Both the position numbers and the translations under genes were made by a program. Of a stretch of 64,000 nucleotides of DNA, positions 18,366-28,316 are shown piece after piece. The stretch is from assembly GCF_009362815.1 (NCBI RefSeq), contig NZ_WHNX01000007.1, positions 62,001-126,000 of the forward strand, given 5' to 3'. The notes under the pieces were generated by a model, which did not search any database, was not told the origin of the DNA, and saw only the letters and a list, made by a program, of their open reading frames with translations. This DNA comes from Alkalibaculum sporogenes. Lineage in GTDB: Bacteria > Bacillota > Clostridia > Eubacteriales > Alkalibacteraceae. The first letter of the stretch is position 1, and each line of letters starts with the position of its first letter.

Positions 18366-19313
18366 TTGTTTAAAAATATTACTATTGATGAAAAAAATAA
18401 GGACATATTAATAAAAGCTATTAGCAAAGATAGAATCAATCATTGCTACATTTTTGTAGGACCAACAGGGACTAACAAAAGGGAGAGTGCTATTGAATTT
18501 ATTAAGGCTATACTTTGTACGGAGGAAGAAAAACCGTGTAACAAATGTATTTCTTGTGTTAAAATTAATAATAATAATCATCCAGATTTTATTGATATAT
18601 TACCTACAGAAAATTCTATTAAAATATCTCAACTGCGAGAAATGCAAAGAAAAATGAATATAAAACCTTATGAAAGTAATTATAAGGTGTTTCTAATAAA
18701 TAATAGTGAAACAATGGGAATACCTGCTCAAAACTCACTCCTAAAGTCATTAGAAGAGCCAAATAGTAGGGTGGTAATGATTTTAATAAGCAAAAGTAGT
18801 CAAAGTTTGTTGCCTACGATATTATCTAGAGGACAGATATTACATTTTAATCCTTTAGGTAGAATTAAGTTTGAAGAGGAAGTAAGTAATTATAATCTCA
18901 ATACTAAGGGAATTGAAGATTTATATAATCTTAGCCAAGGATGTATAGCTAAAGCAAAATATATTTTAGATAATCCAGAAGAAATACTCAAGTTTGATAA
19001 ATTTAGAGATTATATATATAACATTATAAAAAGAGATTATAATAAAGTATTTCAATTCTCAAAATGGATTAAAGATAATAGTATACCTAATGAAGATGTT
19101 TTAAATAATATGTTGATTATATTTAAGAACATTCTTTATGCAAGAATACAAGTTGATATAAATGAAGGCAAGGAAGTATCAGATTATTTAACTTATGAAT
19201 CAATTCATGATATAATACAAGATATTATAGATCTGCAGTCTTCACTAAAGTATAATATAAATTTTCAATTGCAAATTGAAAGACTGTTACTGAAGATACA
19301 GGAGGAAAAATAA
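18366..19313 (+). CDS. holB: DNA polymerase III subunit delta'
   Basis: A 315-residue clamp-loader subunit that helps load the sliding clamp. The AAA+ fold is seen with a degenerate P loop GPTGTNKRESA, the zinc cysteines CTEEEKPCNKCISC, the delta-prime DFIDILP segment, and SLLKSLEEPNSRVVMIL with the sensor region TILSRGQILHF. The TTG start at 18366 follows a GAAGAGG site. ricT begins four bases after the stop. The yaaQ and yaaR genes that precede holB in Bacillus are missing. Confidence 0.9.
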   Translation: MFKNITIDEKNKDILIKAISKDRINHCYIFVGPTGTNKRESAIEFIKAILCTEEEKPCNKCISCVKINNNNHPDFIDILPTENSIKISQLREMQRKMNIKPYESNYKVFLINNSETMGIPAQNSLLKSLEEPNSRVVMILISKSSQSLLPTILSRGQILHFNPLGRIKFEEEVSNYNLNTKGIEDLYNLSQGCIAKAKYILDNPEEILKFDKFRDYIYNIIKRDYNKVFQFSKWIKDNSIPNEDVLNNMLIIFKNILYARIQVDINEGKEVSDYLTYESIHDIIQDIIDLQSSLKYNINFQLQIERLLLKIQEEK

Positions 19314-19317
19314 CTAA

Positions 19318-20223
19318 ATGATAAAAGTTGTAGGAATACGGTTCAAAAAGGCCGGTAAGATATATTATTTTGATCCACGAGAAGTTGAAATTAGTGTGGG
19401 TGATAGCGTGATTGTAGAAACAGCCCGAGGACTAGAATACGGAAAAACTGTGACTCCAATCAAATTTATACCAGAGGAAGAAGTAGTATCTCCAATTAAG
19501 CCTGTCCTAAGAATAGCTACTAGTAAGGATGAAAAAACTTATGAAAAAAATAAAGAAAAAGAATTAAAAGCTATAGAAATTTGTAAACAAAAGGTAGAAA
19601 AGCATAAGTTAGATATGAAACTTATTGATGTTGAATATACCTTTGACAATAATAAAGTAATATTCTATTTTACAGCAGAAGGAAGAGTTGACTTTAGAGA
19701 ATTAGTGAAAGATTTAGCTTCTATTTTTAAAATTAGAATAGAGTTAAGGCAGATTGGGGTTAGAGACGAAGCTAAAATGCTTGGTGGACTTGGACCATGT
19801 GGAATACCATTATGCTGTTCAAAATGGCTTGGAGATTTCGAACCTGTATCCATTAAAATGGCAAAAGAGCAAAATCTATCTTTAAATCCAACAAAAATAT
19901 CTGGTATATGTGGTAGGTTATTGTGTTGTTTAAAATATGAACAGGATTTTTATGAAGAAGTAGGTAAAAGACTACCTTCAGAAGGTCAAAGAGTAACTAC
20001 GCCAGAGGGTAAAGGTATAATAATAAAAATAAATATATTAGCAGAATCAATTGTCGTTAAATTAGACGGCGAAGACACAATAGTTAAGGAATATAAACTT
20101 GAACAGATCAAAGTAGAAAAAAGTTGTAAAGGATCTTGTTGTAAAAAAAATCAACTTAAAAATAAACAATCCAATGATTTAACAAATGAAGAAAAGCAAG
20201 AATTAAAAAAATTAGAAGGATAA
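19318..20223 (+). CDS. ricT: RicT/YaaT, PSP1-domain regulatory iron-sulfur protein
   Basis: A 301-residue PSP1-domain protein. In Bacillus RicT works with RicA and RicF as an Fe-S complex needed for RNase Y maturation events, competence, biofilm and sporulation. The cysteine-rich signature is clear: GPCGIPLCCSKWL and ISGICGRLLCCLKYEQDFYEE. A basic, cysteine-containing tail (KSCKGSCCKKNQ) follows. It is translationally close to holB. RicA/RicF are not encoded in this window. Confidence 0.93.
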   Translation: MIKVVGIRFKKAGKIYYFDPREVEISVGDSVIVETARGLEYGKTVTPIKFIPEEEVVSPIKPVLRIATSKDEKTYEKNKEKELKAIEICKQKVEKHKLDMKLIDVEYTFDNNKVIFYFTAEGRVDFRELVKDLASIFKIRIELRQIGVRDEAKMLGGLGPCGIPLCCSKWLGDFEPVSIKMAKEQNLSLNPTKISGICGRLLCCLKYEQDFYEEVGKRLPSEGQRVTTPEGKGIIIKINILAESIVVKLDGEDTIVKEYKLEQIKVEKSCKGSCCKKNQLKNKQSNDLTNEEKQELKKLEG

Positions 20224-20308
20224 TCATTTAATTATAATATTATTTATTATATAATGTATTTGTAGTTAGGTGAAGAAGTTTGACCTTAAGGACTAGGGGG
20301 TGAAAAAT

Positions 20309-20479
20309 ATGGCGTATGCAATAAATAGTGATTGTATTTCTTGTGGATCTTGTGAAGCTGAATGTCCAGTAAGTGCAATTACAGAAGGTGATTCAATATA
20401 CATAATTGATGCTGAAACATGTACAGACTGTGGTGCTTGTGCAGATGTATGTCCAGTTGATGCTTGTGTAGCTCAATAA
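20309..20479 (+). CDS. 2[4Fe-4S] ferredoxin
   Basis: A 56-residue clostridial-type ferredoxin. Two cluster motifs CISCGSCEAECP and CTDCGACADVCP are separated by the usual spacer. It transfers low-potential electrons in the cytosol. The GGGGGTG ribosome site precedes ATG 20309. It is inserted between ricT and trmN6, which are close neighbours in Bacillus. A terminator follows, so it is probably a monocistronic, highly expressed gene. Confidence 0.97.
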   Translation: MAYAINSDCISCGSCEAECPVSAITEGDSIYIIDAETCTDCGACADVCPVDACVAQ

Positions 20480-20488
20480 GATTTGCGT

Positions 20489-20518
20489 AAAAATGACTTC
20501 TAACAAGAGGTCATTTTT
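20489..20518 (+). terminator. terminator after ferredoxin
   Basis: AAAAATGACTTCT (20489-20501) pairs with AGAGGTCATTTTT (20506-20518) including one G-T wobble, and a T-rich tail follows. Confidence 0.9.
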
Positions 20519-20546
20519 TATATTACAAACAGTTTATGAACAGTTT

Positions 20547-20639
20547 TGTGGATAACATAAGATGTAATCTGCGAAATTCTACAAAATATACATAGACTTA
20601 TCCACATAATGTTAACAATACACTTGTAAATGTGGATAG
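20547..20639. other. DnaA-box cluster
   Basis: Three DnaA-box matches lie within 93 bases of AT-rich intergenic DNA: TGTGGATAA at 20547-20555 (exact TTATCCACA on the minus strand), TTATCCACA at 20598-20606, and TGTGGATAG at 20631-20639 (one mismatch). No dnaA gene is near. By analogy with extra-origin DnaA-box clusters in Bacillus, it may bind DnaA to tune replication initiation or gene expression. Confidence 0.65.
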
Positions 20640-20712
20640 ATCACCATATTTGGTATAGAACATACGTTATATACTAAATACATATAATTATACAAAGGAC
20701 AGGACAATAATT

Positions 20713-21474
20713 GTGGAGAACTTACTAATTAATGAACATGAAAGAGTGGATAACTTACATCTAGACGGATATAAAATAATTCAAAATACGCAACATTTTA
20801 GATATGGTGTTGATGCAGTTTTACTATCATGGTTTGCAGGACAAAGAGTATTTAAGAATGCTAAAATAATAGACCTTGGGACAGGTACAGGAATAATACC
20901 GATACTTTTAGTAGCAAATGAAAAATGTATACACGTAGATGCGATAGAAATTCAAGATTATTATGCAGATTTAGCTAGTAGAAATATAAAGCTAAACAAT
21001 TTACAAAATTATATAAATGTTACTCAAGGAGATATAAGAAATTTAAGTGAGGTATCTATAAACCCAAAATACGATATAGTCGTATCAAATCCACCATACA
21101 TGAAAGGTAGCATTCATAATGAAAAGCTGCCTCATGCTATAGCAAGACACGAAATAACATGGTCAATGGAAGCACTAATGGTAACTGCAAGAAAGATATT
21201 AAAAGACAGAGGGAAACTTATTTTTATTCATAGAGCATCTCGCTTGGTAGATATTATTTATAATATGAGAGCAAATGGCATAGAACCTAAAGTGATGCGT
21301 TTAGTTACACCAAAATTAAGTAAAGATCCGAATTTAGTTTTAATTGAAGGGCATAAAAATGGGAAAGCGCAACTTACTGTAGAAAAACCTATAGTGATAT
21401 ACAACGAAAATGGAGATTATACAGATGAATTAAAAGATATATATTATAATTCAAAGAAGCCTATTTCTCTATGA
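20713..21474 (+). CDS. trmN6: tRNA1(Val) (adenine(37)-N6)-methyltransferase
   Basis: A 253-residue SAM-dependent methyltransferase (YfiC/YabB type) modifying A37 of tRNA-Val. Motif I is IDLGTGTGIIPILL, and the catalytic NPPY lies in DIVVSNPPYMK. The start GTG 20713 follows AAAGGA. In Bacillus yabB lies just after yaaT-yabA, so synteny supports the call. The rest of that cluster (yazA, rsmI) is missing, replaced on the right by the convergent his operon. Confidence 0.9.
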   Translation: MENLLINEHERVDNLHLDGYKIIQNTQHFRYGVDAVLLSWFAGQRVFKNAKIIDLGTGTGIIPILLVANEKCIHVDAIEIQDYYADLASRNIKLNNLQNYINVTQGDIRNLSEVSINPKYDIVVSNPPYMKGSIHNEKLPHAIARHEITWSMEALMVTARKILKDRGKLIFIHRASRLVDIIYNMRANGIEPKVMRLVTPKLSKDPNLVLIEGHKNGKAQLTVEKPIVIYNENGDYTDELKDIYYNSKKPISL

Positions 21475-21528
21475 TTACTCGTGACAATCGCCAATTGCCT
21501 GCAAAGCATTCCTGTGGCTCGTTATATA

Positions 21529-21579
21529 AGCGAAAAACCACAAGAAACACCCTTGGCTTATTTTCTATGTGGTTACGCT
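21529..21579. other. long hairpin between convergent trmN6 and his operon
   Basis: AGCG, AACCACA and AGAAA (21529-21547) pair with TTTCT, TGTGGTT and CGCT (21562-21579) with small bulges around a 14-base loop. It may be a bidirectional terminator, although no T run is present. Confidence 0.4.
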
Positions 21580-21670
21580 GATAGTGGTCAAATTTTTGGT
21601 AAGTATTCAAGTGGATTATTGTCTTAGCTATGAGTAAAACAGGGATTACAATTTAATAAAAAATACCACT

Positions 21671-22297
21671 TTATTTATGTCTTTTTTGCAATTCTAAGTA
21701 GATATCTTCTAAAGTGACACCTTGGTTTACGAGTAGTACTAGTAAATGATAAAACAAGTCTGATGTTTCGTAAATTAGTTCTTCTTTTGAGTTATTTTTT
21801 GCAGCTATTATAGTTTCTGCATTTTCTTCTCCAACTTTTTTAAGTATTTTATCAATTCCGCTATTAAATAGATAATTTGTATAAGATCCTTCCTGTGGTT
21901 CTTCTTTTCTCTGGACTATGATTTTATAGAGGTCGTCTAAAATTTGACTGGAATTTGTAGTGATACCATCAGATGATTCGAGAATACTTGTATAAAAGCA
22001 TGAATTTTCTCCAGTATGGCAACTAGGCCCAGTAGGCTTCACTTTAATCAATAAAGTATCTGCATCACAATCGTATTTAATAGATTTAACTTGTTGAAAA
22101 TTGCCTGATGTTTCACCTTTATTCCATAATTTTTTTCTACTTCTACTATAAAACCAAGTTTTCTTTGTACTAATAGTTTTTTGTAAGGACTCTTCGTTCA
22201 TATATGCCAACATTAGGACCTCATTAGTGAAATCATCTTGTATTATAGCAGGCAATAATCCATTTTCATTATATTTTAATTTTGAAAGTTCTATCAA
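21671..22297 (-). CDS. hisIE: bifunctional phosphoribosyl-AMP cyclohydrolase / phosphoribosyl-ATP pyrophosphatase
   Basis: A 208-residue fusion catalysing steps 2 and 3 of histidine synthesis. The N-terminal HisI domain has the metal motifs [20 protein letters not shown] and NSCFYTSI; the C-terminal HisE domain has EGSYTNYLF and [14 protein letters not shown]. It is the last gene of the operon. Its start overlaps the end of hisF by four bases. Confidence 0.95.
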   Translation of the reverse strand: MIELSKLKYNENGLLPAIIQDDFTNEVLMLAYMNEESLQKTISTKKTWFYSRSRKKLWNKGETSGNFQQVKSIKYDCDADTLLIKVKPTGPSCHTGENSCFYTSILESSDGITTNSSQILDDLYKIIVQRKEEPQEGSYTNYLFNSGIDKILKKVGEENAETIIAAKNNSKEELIYETSDLFYHLLVLLVNQGVTLEDIYLELQKRHK

Positions 22298-23058
22298 TAG
22301 TTACATCTCCTAACAGGTATATTTTTAGTGTGTAAATAATTTTTTAAATCCGATATGATAATTTCTTTATAATGAAAAACTGAAGCAGCTAATGCAGCAT
22401 CTGCTCCACATTTTAATACATCTTCGAAGTGACTTAATTTACCAGCTCCACCTGATGCAATTATTGGTATGTTTAGAAGCTTAGATAGCTTTTCATTTAA
22501 AACAGTATCATATCCACCTTTTACACCATCGGTATCTATTGAATTGATACAAATTTCTCCTGCACCTAAACTTTCGCCTTGTTTAGCCCATGCAATAGCG
22601 TCAATGCCTGTATTTTCTCTGCCACCCTTAATATAGACGTCCCAAGAGCCTTTAGTATTTTTTTTGGCATCTATTGATAAAACTACACATTGGCTTCCAA
22701 ATTTTAACGCAGCTTCTTTTATTAAATCTGGATTAGATACAGCGGCGGAATTAATAGACACTTTATCAGCTCCTGCAAGTAGAACCTTCCTAAAGTCTTC
22801 TACACTGCGAATACCGCCTCCAATCGTAAAAGGGATACAAATAGTCTCTGCTACTCTCTCTATAATATTTAAGAAGATATTTCGCTCCTCATGGGACGCG
22901 GTTATATCATAAAAAACCAGTTCATCTGCACATTGATCCGAGTAATACTTGCCTAATGCAACAGGATCTGCTACATCTTGTATATTTTCAAACTTTTTTC
23001 CTTTAACGACTCTGCCTTTGTCTACATCTAAGCAGGGAATTATTCTCTTTGTAAGCAT
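22294..23058 (-). CDS. hisF: imidazole glycerol phosphate synthase, cyclase subunit
   Basis: A 254-residue TIM barrel that joins ammonia from HisH to PRFAR, giving IGP and AICAR. Catalytic Asp11 is in [12 protein letters not shown] and the second Asp in [12 protein letters not shown]; phosphate loops GGGIRS and ASGGAG are present. It lies one base after hisA and overlaps hisIE by four. Confidence 0.97.
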   Translation of the reverse strand: MLTKRIIPCLDVDKGRVVKGKKFENIQDVADPVALGKYYSDQCADELVFYDITASHEERNIFLNIIERVAETICIPFTIGGGIRSVEDFRKVLLAGADKVSINSAAVSNPDLIKEAALKFGSQCVVLSIDAKKNTKGSWDVYIKGGRENTGIDAIAWAKQGESLGAGEICINSIDTDGVKGGYDTVLNEKLSKLLNIPIIASGGAGKLSHFEDVLKCGADAALAASVFHYKEIIISDLKNYLHTKNIPVRRCNY

Positions 23059-23059
23059 A

Positions 23060-23785
23060 TTAAATCCTGCCTTTCTCTTCTAGTCGGTTAACTTCTTCCA
23101 TAGTAAGTGTTTCTTCATATAATGCCTTACCTGTTATAGCTCCATATAAATTTAATGAAATTAAATCTCGAATATTATCAATATTAGCTATACCACCAGA
23201 TGCAATTATATCTATGCCTAATGTTGTGTGTAATGTACTTAGCATCTCTAGATTAGGACCACTTAACATGCCATCTCGTGAGATATCAGTATATACAATA
23301 GTTGAAACTCCACATTCAATTATTGTTTTACAGAATGGAATAACTTGCGTATTACTAGTTTCCACCCATCCTTTAATAGCTACGTAGTCACCTTTTGCAT
23401 CTACAGAAACACAGATTTTGTTAGGATATAGTTCACATACTTCCTTAATAAAATCAATATTCTCAACTGCTTTTGTGCCAAGTATGACTCTATTTACGCC
23501 TAGAGATAAATACTTTCCAATAGTCTCTTTTGTTCTAATTCCTCCTCCAATTTGGACGGGAATATCAACACTATCTACGATAGCTTTTACAATAGTAAAA
23601 TTCATTTCACTACCGTTAAAGGCACCATCTAAATCTACAACATGTAGGTACTTTGCACCTTTATCTTGCCACATCTTTGCAACAAAAACAGGATCATCAT
23701 AATATGAAGTTACTTGATCCATAAGTCCTTGTTTTAACCGCACACATTTTCCTCCTTTAATATCAATAGCAGGAAATACAATCAT
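23060..23785 (-). CDS. hisA: phosphoribosylformimino-5-aminoimidazole carboxamide ribotide isomerase
   Basis: A 241-residue TIM-barrel isomerase converting ProFAR to PRFAR. The catalytic Asp pair lies in [13 protein letters not shown] and [15 protein letters not shown], and the phosphate loops GGGIRT and ASGGIAN are intact. It overlaps the end of hisH by four bases. Confidence 0.97.
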   Translation of the reverse strand: MIVFPAIDIKGGKCVRLKQGLMDQVTSYYDDPVFVAKMWQDKGAKYLHVVDLDGAFNGSEMNFTIVKAIVDSVDIPVQIGGGIRTKETIGKYLSLGVNRVILGTKAVENIDFIKEVCELYPNKICVSVDAKGDYVAIKGWVETSNTQVIPFCKTIIECGVSTIVYTDISRDGMLSGPNLEMLSTLHTTLGIDIIASGGIANIDNIRDLISLNLYGAITGKALYEETLTMEEVNRLEEKGRI

Positions 23786-24387
23786 ATTATCAGCTCCTTA
23801 AAATTCTGTAGTAGTTTTATACCTGTATCGCTACTTTTTTCTGGATGAAATTGCATACCAAATACATTATCTTTTGCGATGACAGCTGGTACTTTTACAC
23901 CATAGTCAGCATAAAGTAGTACATCGTCATAGTTTTTAGTTTTGAGATAATATGAGTGTACAAAATATACGTATTCACCATCTGCAACATTTTTTATTAA
24001 ATTGTGATTTTTATTCCTGTGAAGGCTATTCCAGCCCATATGAGGTACTTTTAGTTCATTAGAGAATCTAACAATGTCACCTTCAATAAATTCTAGTCCA
24101 CCACATAATCCATCCTCATAACTCTTATCAAAAAGAAGTTGCATACCAAGGCAAATGCCTAGTAGTGGTTTGCCTTTTTTTACATTAGCACTAAGACACG
24201 AAATTAAATTATGTGACTCTAAGTTTTCCATTGCATCTTTAAATGCACCAACTCCAGGGAGTACTATGGCTTTTGCATCGTTTATTTTATTTAGATTAGA
24301 TGTTATAATTACATCTAAATCTAATCTTTTTAATGCTGTATATACATTTTTAAGATTTCCAACTCCATAATCGACAATAGCTATCAT
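23782..24387 (-). CDS. hisH: imidazole glycerol phosphate synthase, glutaminase subunit
   Basis: A 201-residue class I glutamine amidotransferase that supplies ammonia to HisF. The nucleophile is Cys79 in LLGICLGMQLLF, with the His-Glu pair in MQFHPEKS. The start ATG at 24387 was chosen from an AGGAGG site five bases upstream; a longer in-frame reading beginning at 24432 runs through that site into hisB territory. It lies 10 bases downstream of hisB. Confidence 0.96.
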   Translation of the reverse strand: MIAIVDYGVGNLKNVYTALKRLDLDVIITSNLNKINDAKAIVLPGVGAFKDAMENLESHNLISCLSANVKKGKPLLGICLGMQLLFDKSYEDGLCGGLEFIEGDIVRFSNELKVPHMGWNSLHRNKNHNLIKNVADGEYVYFVHSYYLKTKNYDDVLLYADYGVKVPAVIAKDNVFGMQFHPEKSSDTGIKLLQNFKELII

Positions 24388-24397
24388 TTTGTCCTCC

Positions 24398-24982
24398 TCA
24401 TAAGATACCTTTTGTAGAAGGGATTTCACCATTAATGTCTATTATTTCAGTAGCTTCTCTTAATGCTCTTCCGAGACCCTTGAATATTGATTCTACAATA
24501 TGGTGGGTATTTTCTCCGTACAAATTATTAATGTGTAAATTTATTTGAGAATTACTTGCAAAAGCATAAAAAAATTCTCTTAGTGAATCTGTCTCTAGTT
24601 CACCAACCATATCTCTTAAAAGAGTTACATCATATACGAGATAGTTTCTACCGCTTAAATCCACGCATATCCTAGATAAAGCTTCATCCATTGGACAATA
24701 GAATGTACCATAGCGTTTTATTCCGATTTTTGTTCCTAAGGCCTTGTTAAATGCAGTACCCATGACTATACCGATGTCTTCTATTGTATGATGATTGTCA
24801 ACTTGTAGATCACCGCTACAAGTAAGGTTTATATCAAAATTACCATGTTTACAGAATAAAACTAGCATATGATCAAAAAAACCTATTCCTGAATCTACAT
24901 TACATATTCCATGGCCATCTAAATTTAATGTAATAGATATTTCTGTTTCAGTAGTTTTTCTATTAATTGTACTAACTCTCAT
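24398..24982 (-). CDS. hisB: imidazoleglycerol-phosphate dehydratase
   Basis: A 194-residue monofunctional dehydratase removing water from IGP. Metal-binding motifs GFFDHML, DNHHTIEDIGI and GENTHHIVES are present. The histidinol-phosphatase domain found in E. coli HisB is absent, and no separate phosphatase gene is in the operon. It overlaps the end of hisD by 11 bases. Confidence 0.97.
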   Translation of the reverse strand: MRVSTINRKTTETEISITLNLDGHGICNVDSGIGFFDHMLVLFCKHGNFDINLTCSGDLQVDNHHTIEDIGIVMGTAFNKALGTKIGIKRYGTFYCPMDEALSRICVDLSGRNYLVYDVTLLRDMVGELETDSLREFFYAFASNSQINLHINNLYGENTHHIVESIFKGLGRALREATEIIDINGEIPSTKGIL

Positions 24983-26267
24983 GATTGAACCGCCTCCTTA
25001 TAGCGTTTGCGTGTGCATCGAAACCTTCTATTTCTGCGAAATGCATTACTTTATCTTTAATAATTTCTAAGCTTTCCTTTTGGTAGGATATAATGCTAGA
25101 CTTCTTAACAAAATCATAAACACCAAGAGGTGAAGAGAATTTAGCAGTACCTGATGTAGGTAAAGTATGATTAGGTCCTGCAAAGTAATCTCCTACGGGT
25201 TCAGGGCTATAATTACCTAAAAAGATGGCACCCGCATTAATTATTTTATCTAATTGATCAAATGGTTTTTCAACCATAATTTCTAAATGTTCTGGTGCAA
25301 TTAAATTACTAAGATCTATTGCATTCTCTAAAGTATCTACAATACATAATAAAGCATTAGATTCTAATGACTTAGATATTAAATCTTTACGAGAAAGAGA
25401 CTGCATTTGAGATTGCAACTGTTTAGTTACTCGTTCTACTAAAGATTCATCTGTAGATATTAATATGGATGTTGCCATTTCATCGTGTTCGGCTTGAGAC
25501 AGCATATCAGATGCGATAAATGAAGCATTACTAGACTTATCAGCAATAATACAAATTTCACTAGGTCCAGCAATCATATCAATATCAACTTTGCCGAAGA
25601 CGAGTTTTTTAGCGGTAGCCACGTAAACATTACCTGGACCGACAATTTTATTTACAGCTTTTATACTGTCAGTTCCATATGCTAAAGCAGCAATACCTTG
25701 GGCTCCACCAACTTTATAAATTTCAGATATTCCTGCAATATAGGCAGCAGCAAGTATATAGGGATTAATACTACCATCAGCAGCAGGTGGTGTTATTAAG
25801 GCTATAGAGTTTACACCAGCAACTAAAGCTGGAATAGCATCCATTAGTACTGTAGACGGATATCCGCCCTTACCACCAGGTACATATAATCCTACACGAG
25901 GTATAGGAGTTACTTTTTGACCTAATACAACACCTGGAGAAAATTCCTTAGTCCAAGTATTTTGGATTTGATGTTTATGGAATTCAGTAATATTTTTCTT
26001 AGCTTCTAGTAAGACATCAATAAAATCAGAATCCATTTGATTATAAGCGCTTTTAATTTCCGATTCAGTTACTTTAAAATCTGAGAGAGATACATTATCA
26101 AATTTTTCAGTATAATCTCTTAAAGCATAGTCTCCACGGACTTTAACATCTTCTATAATTTGTTTTACAGTACTAACTACATCTTGGTTGTTATCGTCTA
26201 TTCTATTTAATAATATAGCTACAGAGGATTCAGTTATATCTGAATCTCTAAGATAATACTTTCTCAT
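24972..26267 (-). CDS. hisD: histidinol dehydrogenase
   Basis: A 431-residue zinc enzyme catalysing the last two oxidations to histidine. Family blocks are VPGGKGGYPSTVLM, VGGAQGIAALAYGT, AGPSEICIIAD, SQAEHDEMATSIL and IAPEHLEIM. ATG 26267 was preferred over GTG 26276, because GAGGTGG lies just upstream of the ATG and overlaps the GTG. The start lies within the last 20 bases of hisG. Confidence 0.97.
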   Translation of the reverse strand: MRKYYLRDSDITESSVAILLNRIDDNNQDVVSTVKQIIEDVKVRGDYALRDYTEKFDNVSLSDFKVTESEIKSAYNQMDSDFIDVLLEAKKNITEFHKHQIQNTWTKEFSPGVVLGQKVTPIPRVGLYVPGGKGGYPSTVLMDAIPALVAGVNSIALITPPAADGSINPYILAAAYIAGISEIYKVGGAQGIAALAYGTDSIKAVNKIVGPGNVYVATAKKLVFGKVDIDMIAGPSEICIIADKSSNASFIASDMLSQAEHDEMATSILISTDESLVERVTKQLQSQMQSLSRKDLISKSLESNALLCIVDTLENAIDLSNLIAPEHLEIMVEKPFDQLDKIINAGAIFLGNYSPEPVGDYFAGPNHTLPTSGTAKFSSPLGVYDFVKKSSIISYQKESLEIIKDKVMHFAEIEGFDAHANAIRRRFNHES

Positions 26268-26904
26268 CAGGTCCACCTCTTTCTACAATAGATTCTAATG
26301 ATTGTATTATATTTTGGATTTTATGATACTTAGTTTTTAGAGTTACTTTATTGGCAATAAGCCTAGCGCTGATTTCCAATATGTTTTCATGTACAACTAA
26401 GCCATTTTCTTTTAATGTATTGCCACTCTCAACAATATCTACGATAATATCAGATAAACCAACAATAGGTGCTAGTTCGACAGACCCATTCAATTTAACA
26501 ATATCGGTTAAAATATTAAGTTGGCTAAAATGGTTTTTAGTAATATTAGGGTACTTTGTTCCAACTACAACTTTTTTTGAGTAGTCAGGGATTTTATCCT
26601 TAAAACCCGCTATACACATATTGCATTTACCTACATTTAGATTTAATAATTCATATACATTGTATTTATTCTCTAGTAAAATATCCTTACCTACGATACC
26701 AATATCTGCAGCACCATTTTCAACATAAACGGGAACATCTGGAGATTTTACTAAGGTAATCTTAATATTGTTTATTTCATCTTCGAATATTAATTTTCTG
26801 CTTTCTTTGCAATAATCCTTAAAAGAATACCCACATGAAATTAATAATTCAATAGCCTTGCTTGCTAATCTACCTTTAGCTAATGCTATATTCAAGTAAT
26901 TCAT
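26248..26904 (-). CDS. hisG: ATP phosphoribosyltransferase, short catalytic subunit
   Basis: A 218-residue short-form HisG that starts histidine synthesis from ATP and PRPP. The start is NYLNIALAKGRL; the PRPP loop is VDIVESGNTLKENGL. It lacks the C-terminal regulatory domain of the long form and so depends on HisZ, encoded upstream. ATG 26904 has GGAGAG six bases before it; an ATG at 26910 is too close to that site. Confidence 0.96.
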   Translation of the reverse strand: MNYLNIALAKGRLASKAIELLISCGYSFKDYCKESRKLIFEDEINNIKITLVKSPDVPVYVENGAADIGIVGKDILLENKYNVYELLNLNVGKCNMCIAGFKDKIPDYSKKVVVGTKYPNITKNHFSQLNILTDIVKLNGSVELAPIVGLSDIIVDIVESGNTLKENGLVVHENILEISARLIANKVTLKTKYHKIQNIIQSLESIVERGGPDEKVLS

Positions 26905-28136
26905 ATACATCTCTCCTCATATAATCCATGCAACTCATCTTGAGTGACAGAGCTTAGACCTTCTTTAGTTAATATAAAGAAATTTTTATTTATCACCTTA
27001 ACTACATATTTATAGTTTTCTTTTTTAATACAATTAGAGTATTTTTCATTAATACAATTAACAGTATATCTCTTAGATCGAAATACTTGAGATGTGCTTA
27101 TAGCTACGGATGTTGAAGGATCATCATACATCAATAACATATCAAAATAGTGTTTTGTTTCAAAAGAATTATGGAGTACATCTATTAAAAGGCTTATGTT
27201 AATTCCAAATCCACTAGCAGGCCTATCTACTCCGAATGTTGAGGATAATGTATCATATCTGCCACCGGAAAGGATTGATTCACCTATTCCATTGACATAA
27301 CCTTTAAAAATAAGACCTGAGTAATAATTAAATTGATTTGTAAACCCAAGATCGGCAAAAACATATTTTTCATATCCATAGTTTTTTATTATTTCGTAGG
27401 TCTGTTCCATATTATCAATAGCATTTTTCATACTTTCATTTATACACAATCCCTTAGCTCTATAAATAGTATCTTCAAATTGACCAAAAAGCATAGGTAT
27501 TTCACATAATATTTCTTTTATATTTAAAGGCAAATCGATTGAAATGAGATAATTTCTAAGTTCGCCAATGTTTTTATTTTCTATATAATTAAGTATTTTT
27601 ACTTTTTCAGTAGGATTAATACTTGTATCGTTAAAGAGTGAATTTAGATAGGATACTTCACCTATATCGATATGAAGTTTTTCTAGCCCAAGGTTTACCA
27701 GTATATTACTTGCAAGTGAAATAATTTCAGCATCACAATCAGCTGATTCATTACCTAAATATTCTACACCTGCTTGCATAAATTCTTTTCTAAAACTAGT
27801 GGTAGAAGAAATATGTTTAAAAATAGTTGTAATATATCCAAACTTTAAACAATCTTCCTTACATTTATAACCAGTTGCAGCCATTCTTGCAATAGGGATA
27901 GTTGCATCTGGCCTAAGAACTAATACCTTCCCATCATTGTCTACTAATTTAAACATTTTTTGGCGAGGAAAGGCACCATCAATATCATACATATCGTATG
28001 ATTCAAAGGTTGGAGTCAGAACTTGTGTATATCCATAGGTATGCATAAGTTCTTCTATAATTTTTGTTACAGCATCATACCCCTGCAATTCTTCAAAGTG
28101 TATATCATTAAATCCCTCTATGTTATAATTATTCAT
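26901..28136 (-). CDS. hisZ: ATP phosphoribosyltransferase regulatory subunit
   Basis: A 411-residue HisRS-like paralogue that forms the octameric HisG-HisZ enzyme and mediates histidine feedback. Class II synthetase-like blocks are kept (PTFESYDMY, FKLVDNDGKVLVLRPD, ILSGGRYDTLSSTFG) without a full anticodon-binding domain. It is the first gene of the operon; the upstream region has no T-box or terminator that I can see, only a small inverted repeat ACTTTA-N6-TAAAGT at 28158-28175. Confidence 0.93.
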   Translation of the reverse strand: MNNYNIEGFNDIHFEELQGYDAVTKIIEELMHTYGYTQVLTPTFESYDMYDIDGAFPRQKMFKLVDNDGKVLVLRPDATIPIARMAATGYKCKEDCLKFGYITTIFKHISSTTSFRKEFMQAGVEYLGNESADCDAEIISLASNILVNLGLEKLHIDIGEVSYLNSLFNDTSINPTEKVKILNYIENKNIGELRNYLISIDLPLNIKEILCEIPMLFGQFEDTIYRAKGLCINESMKNAIDNMEQTYEIIKNYGYEKYVFADLGFTNQFNYYSGLIFKGYVNGIGESILSGGRYDTLSSTFGVDRPASGFGINISLLIDVLHNSFETKHYFDMLLMYDDPSTSVAISTSQVFRSKRYTVNCINEKYSNCIKKENYKYVVKVINKNFFILTKEGLSSVTQDELHGLYEERCI

Positions 28137-28316
28137 AATTAAAACCTCGCTTTATCACTTTAGTGTAGTAAAGTAATTATAGTGTTTTATTTAAAAAAAG
28201 TCAATAAAATTTAGGTAAAACATTATTTTTTATAAGATAGTAAGTATACTAGTACAATGAGTGAGTTAAATCTGCTCTGTTTAGCAGGTTATTCAAAATT
28301 TCACCCCAATATATGA

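Noticed and set aside
20520-20712. Could the 20.5-kb DnaA-box cluster be oriC itself?
   Set aside because: No dnaA, dnaN or DUE-like AT tract with ordered boxes lies next to it; gyrBA at the left edge suggests that the origin is upstream of the window.
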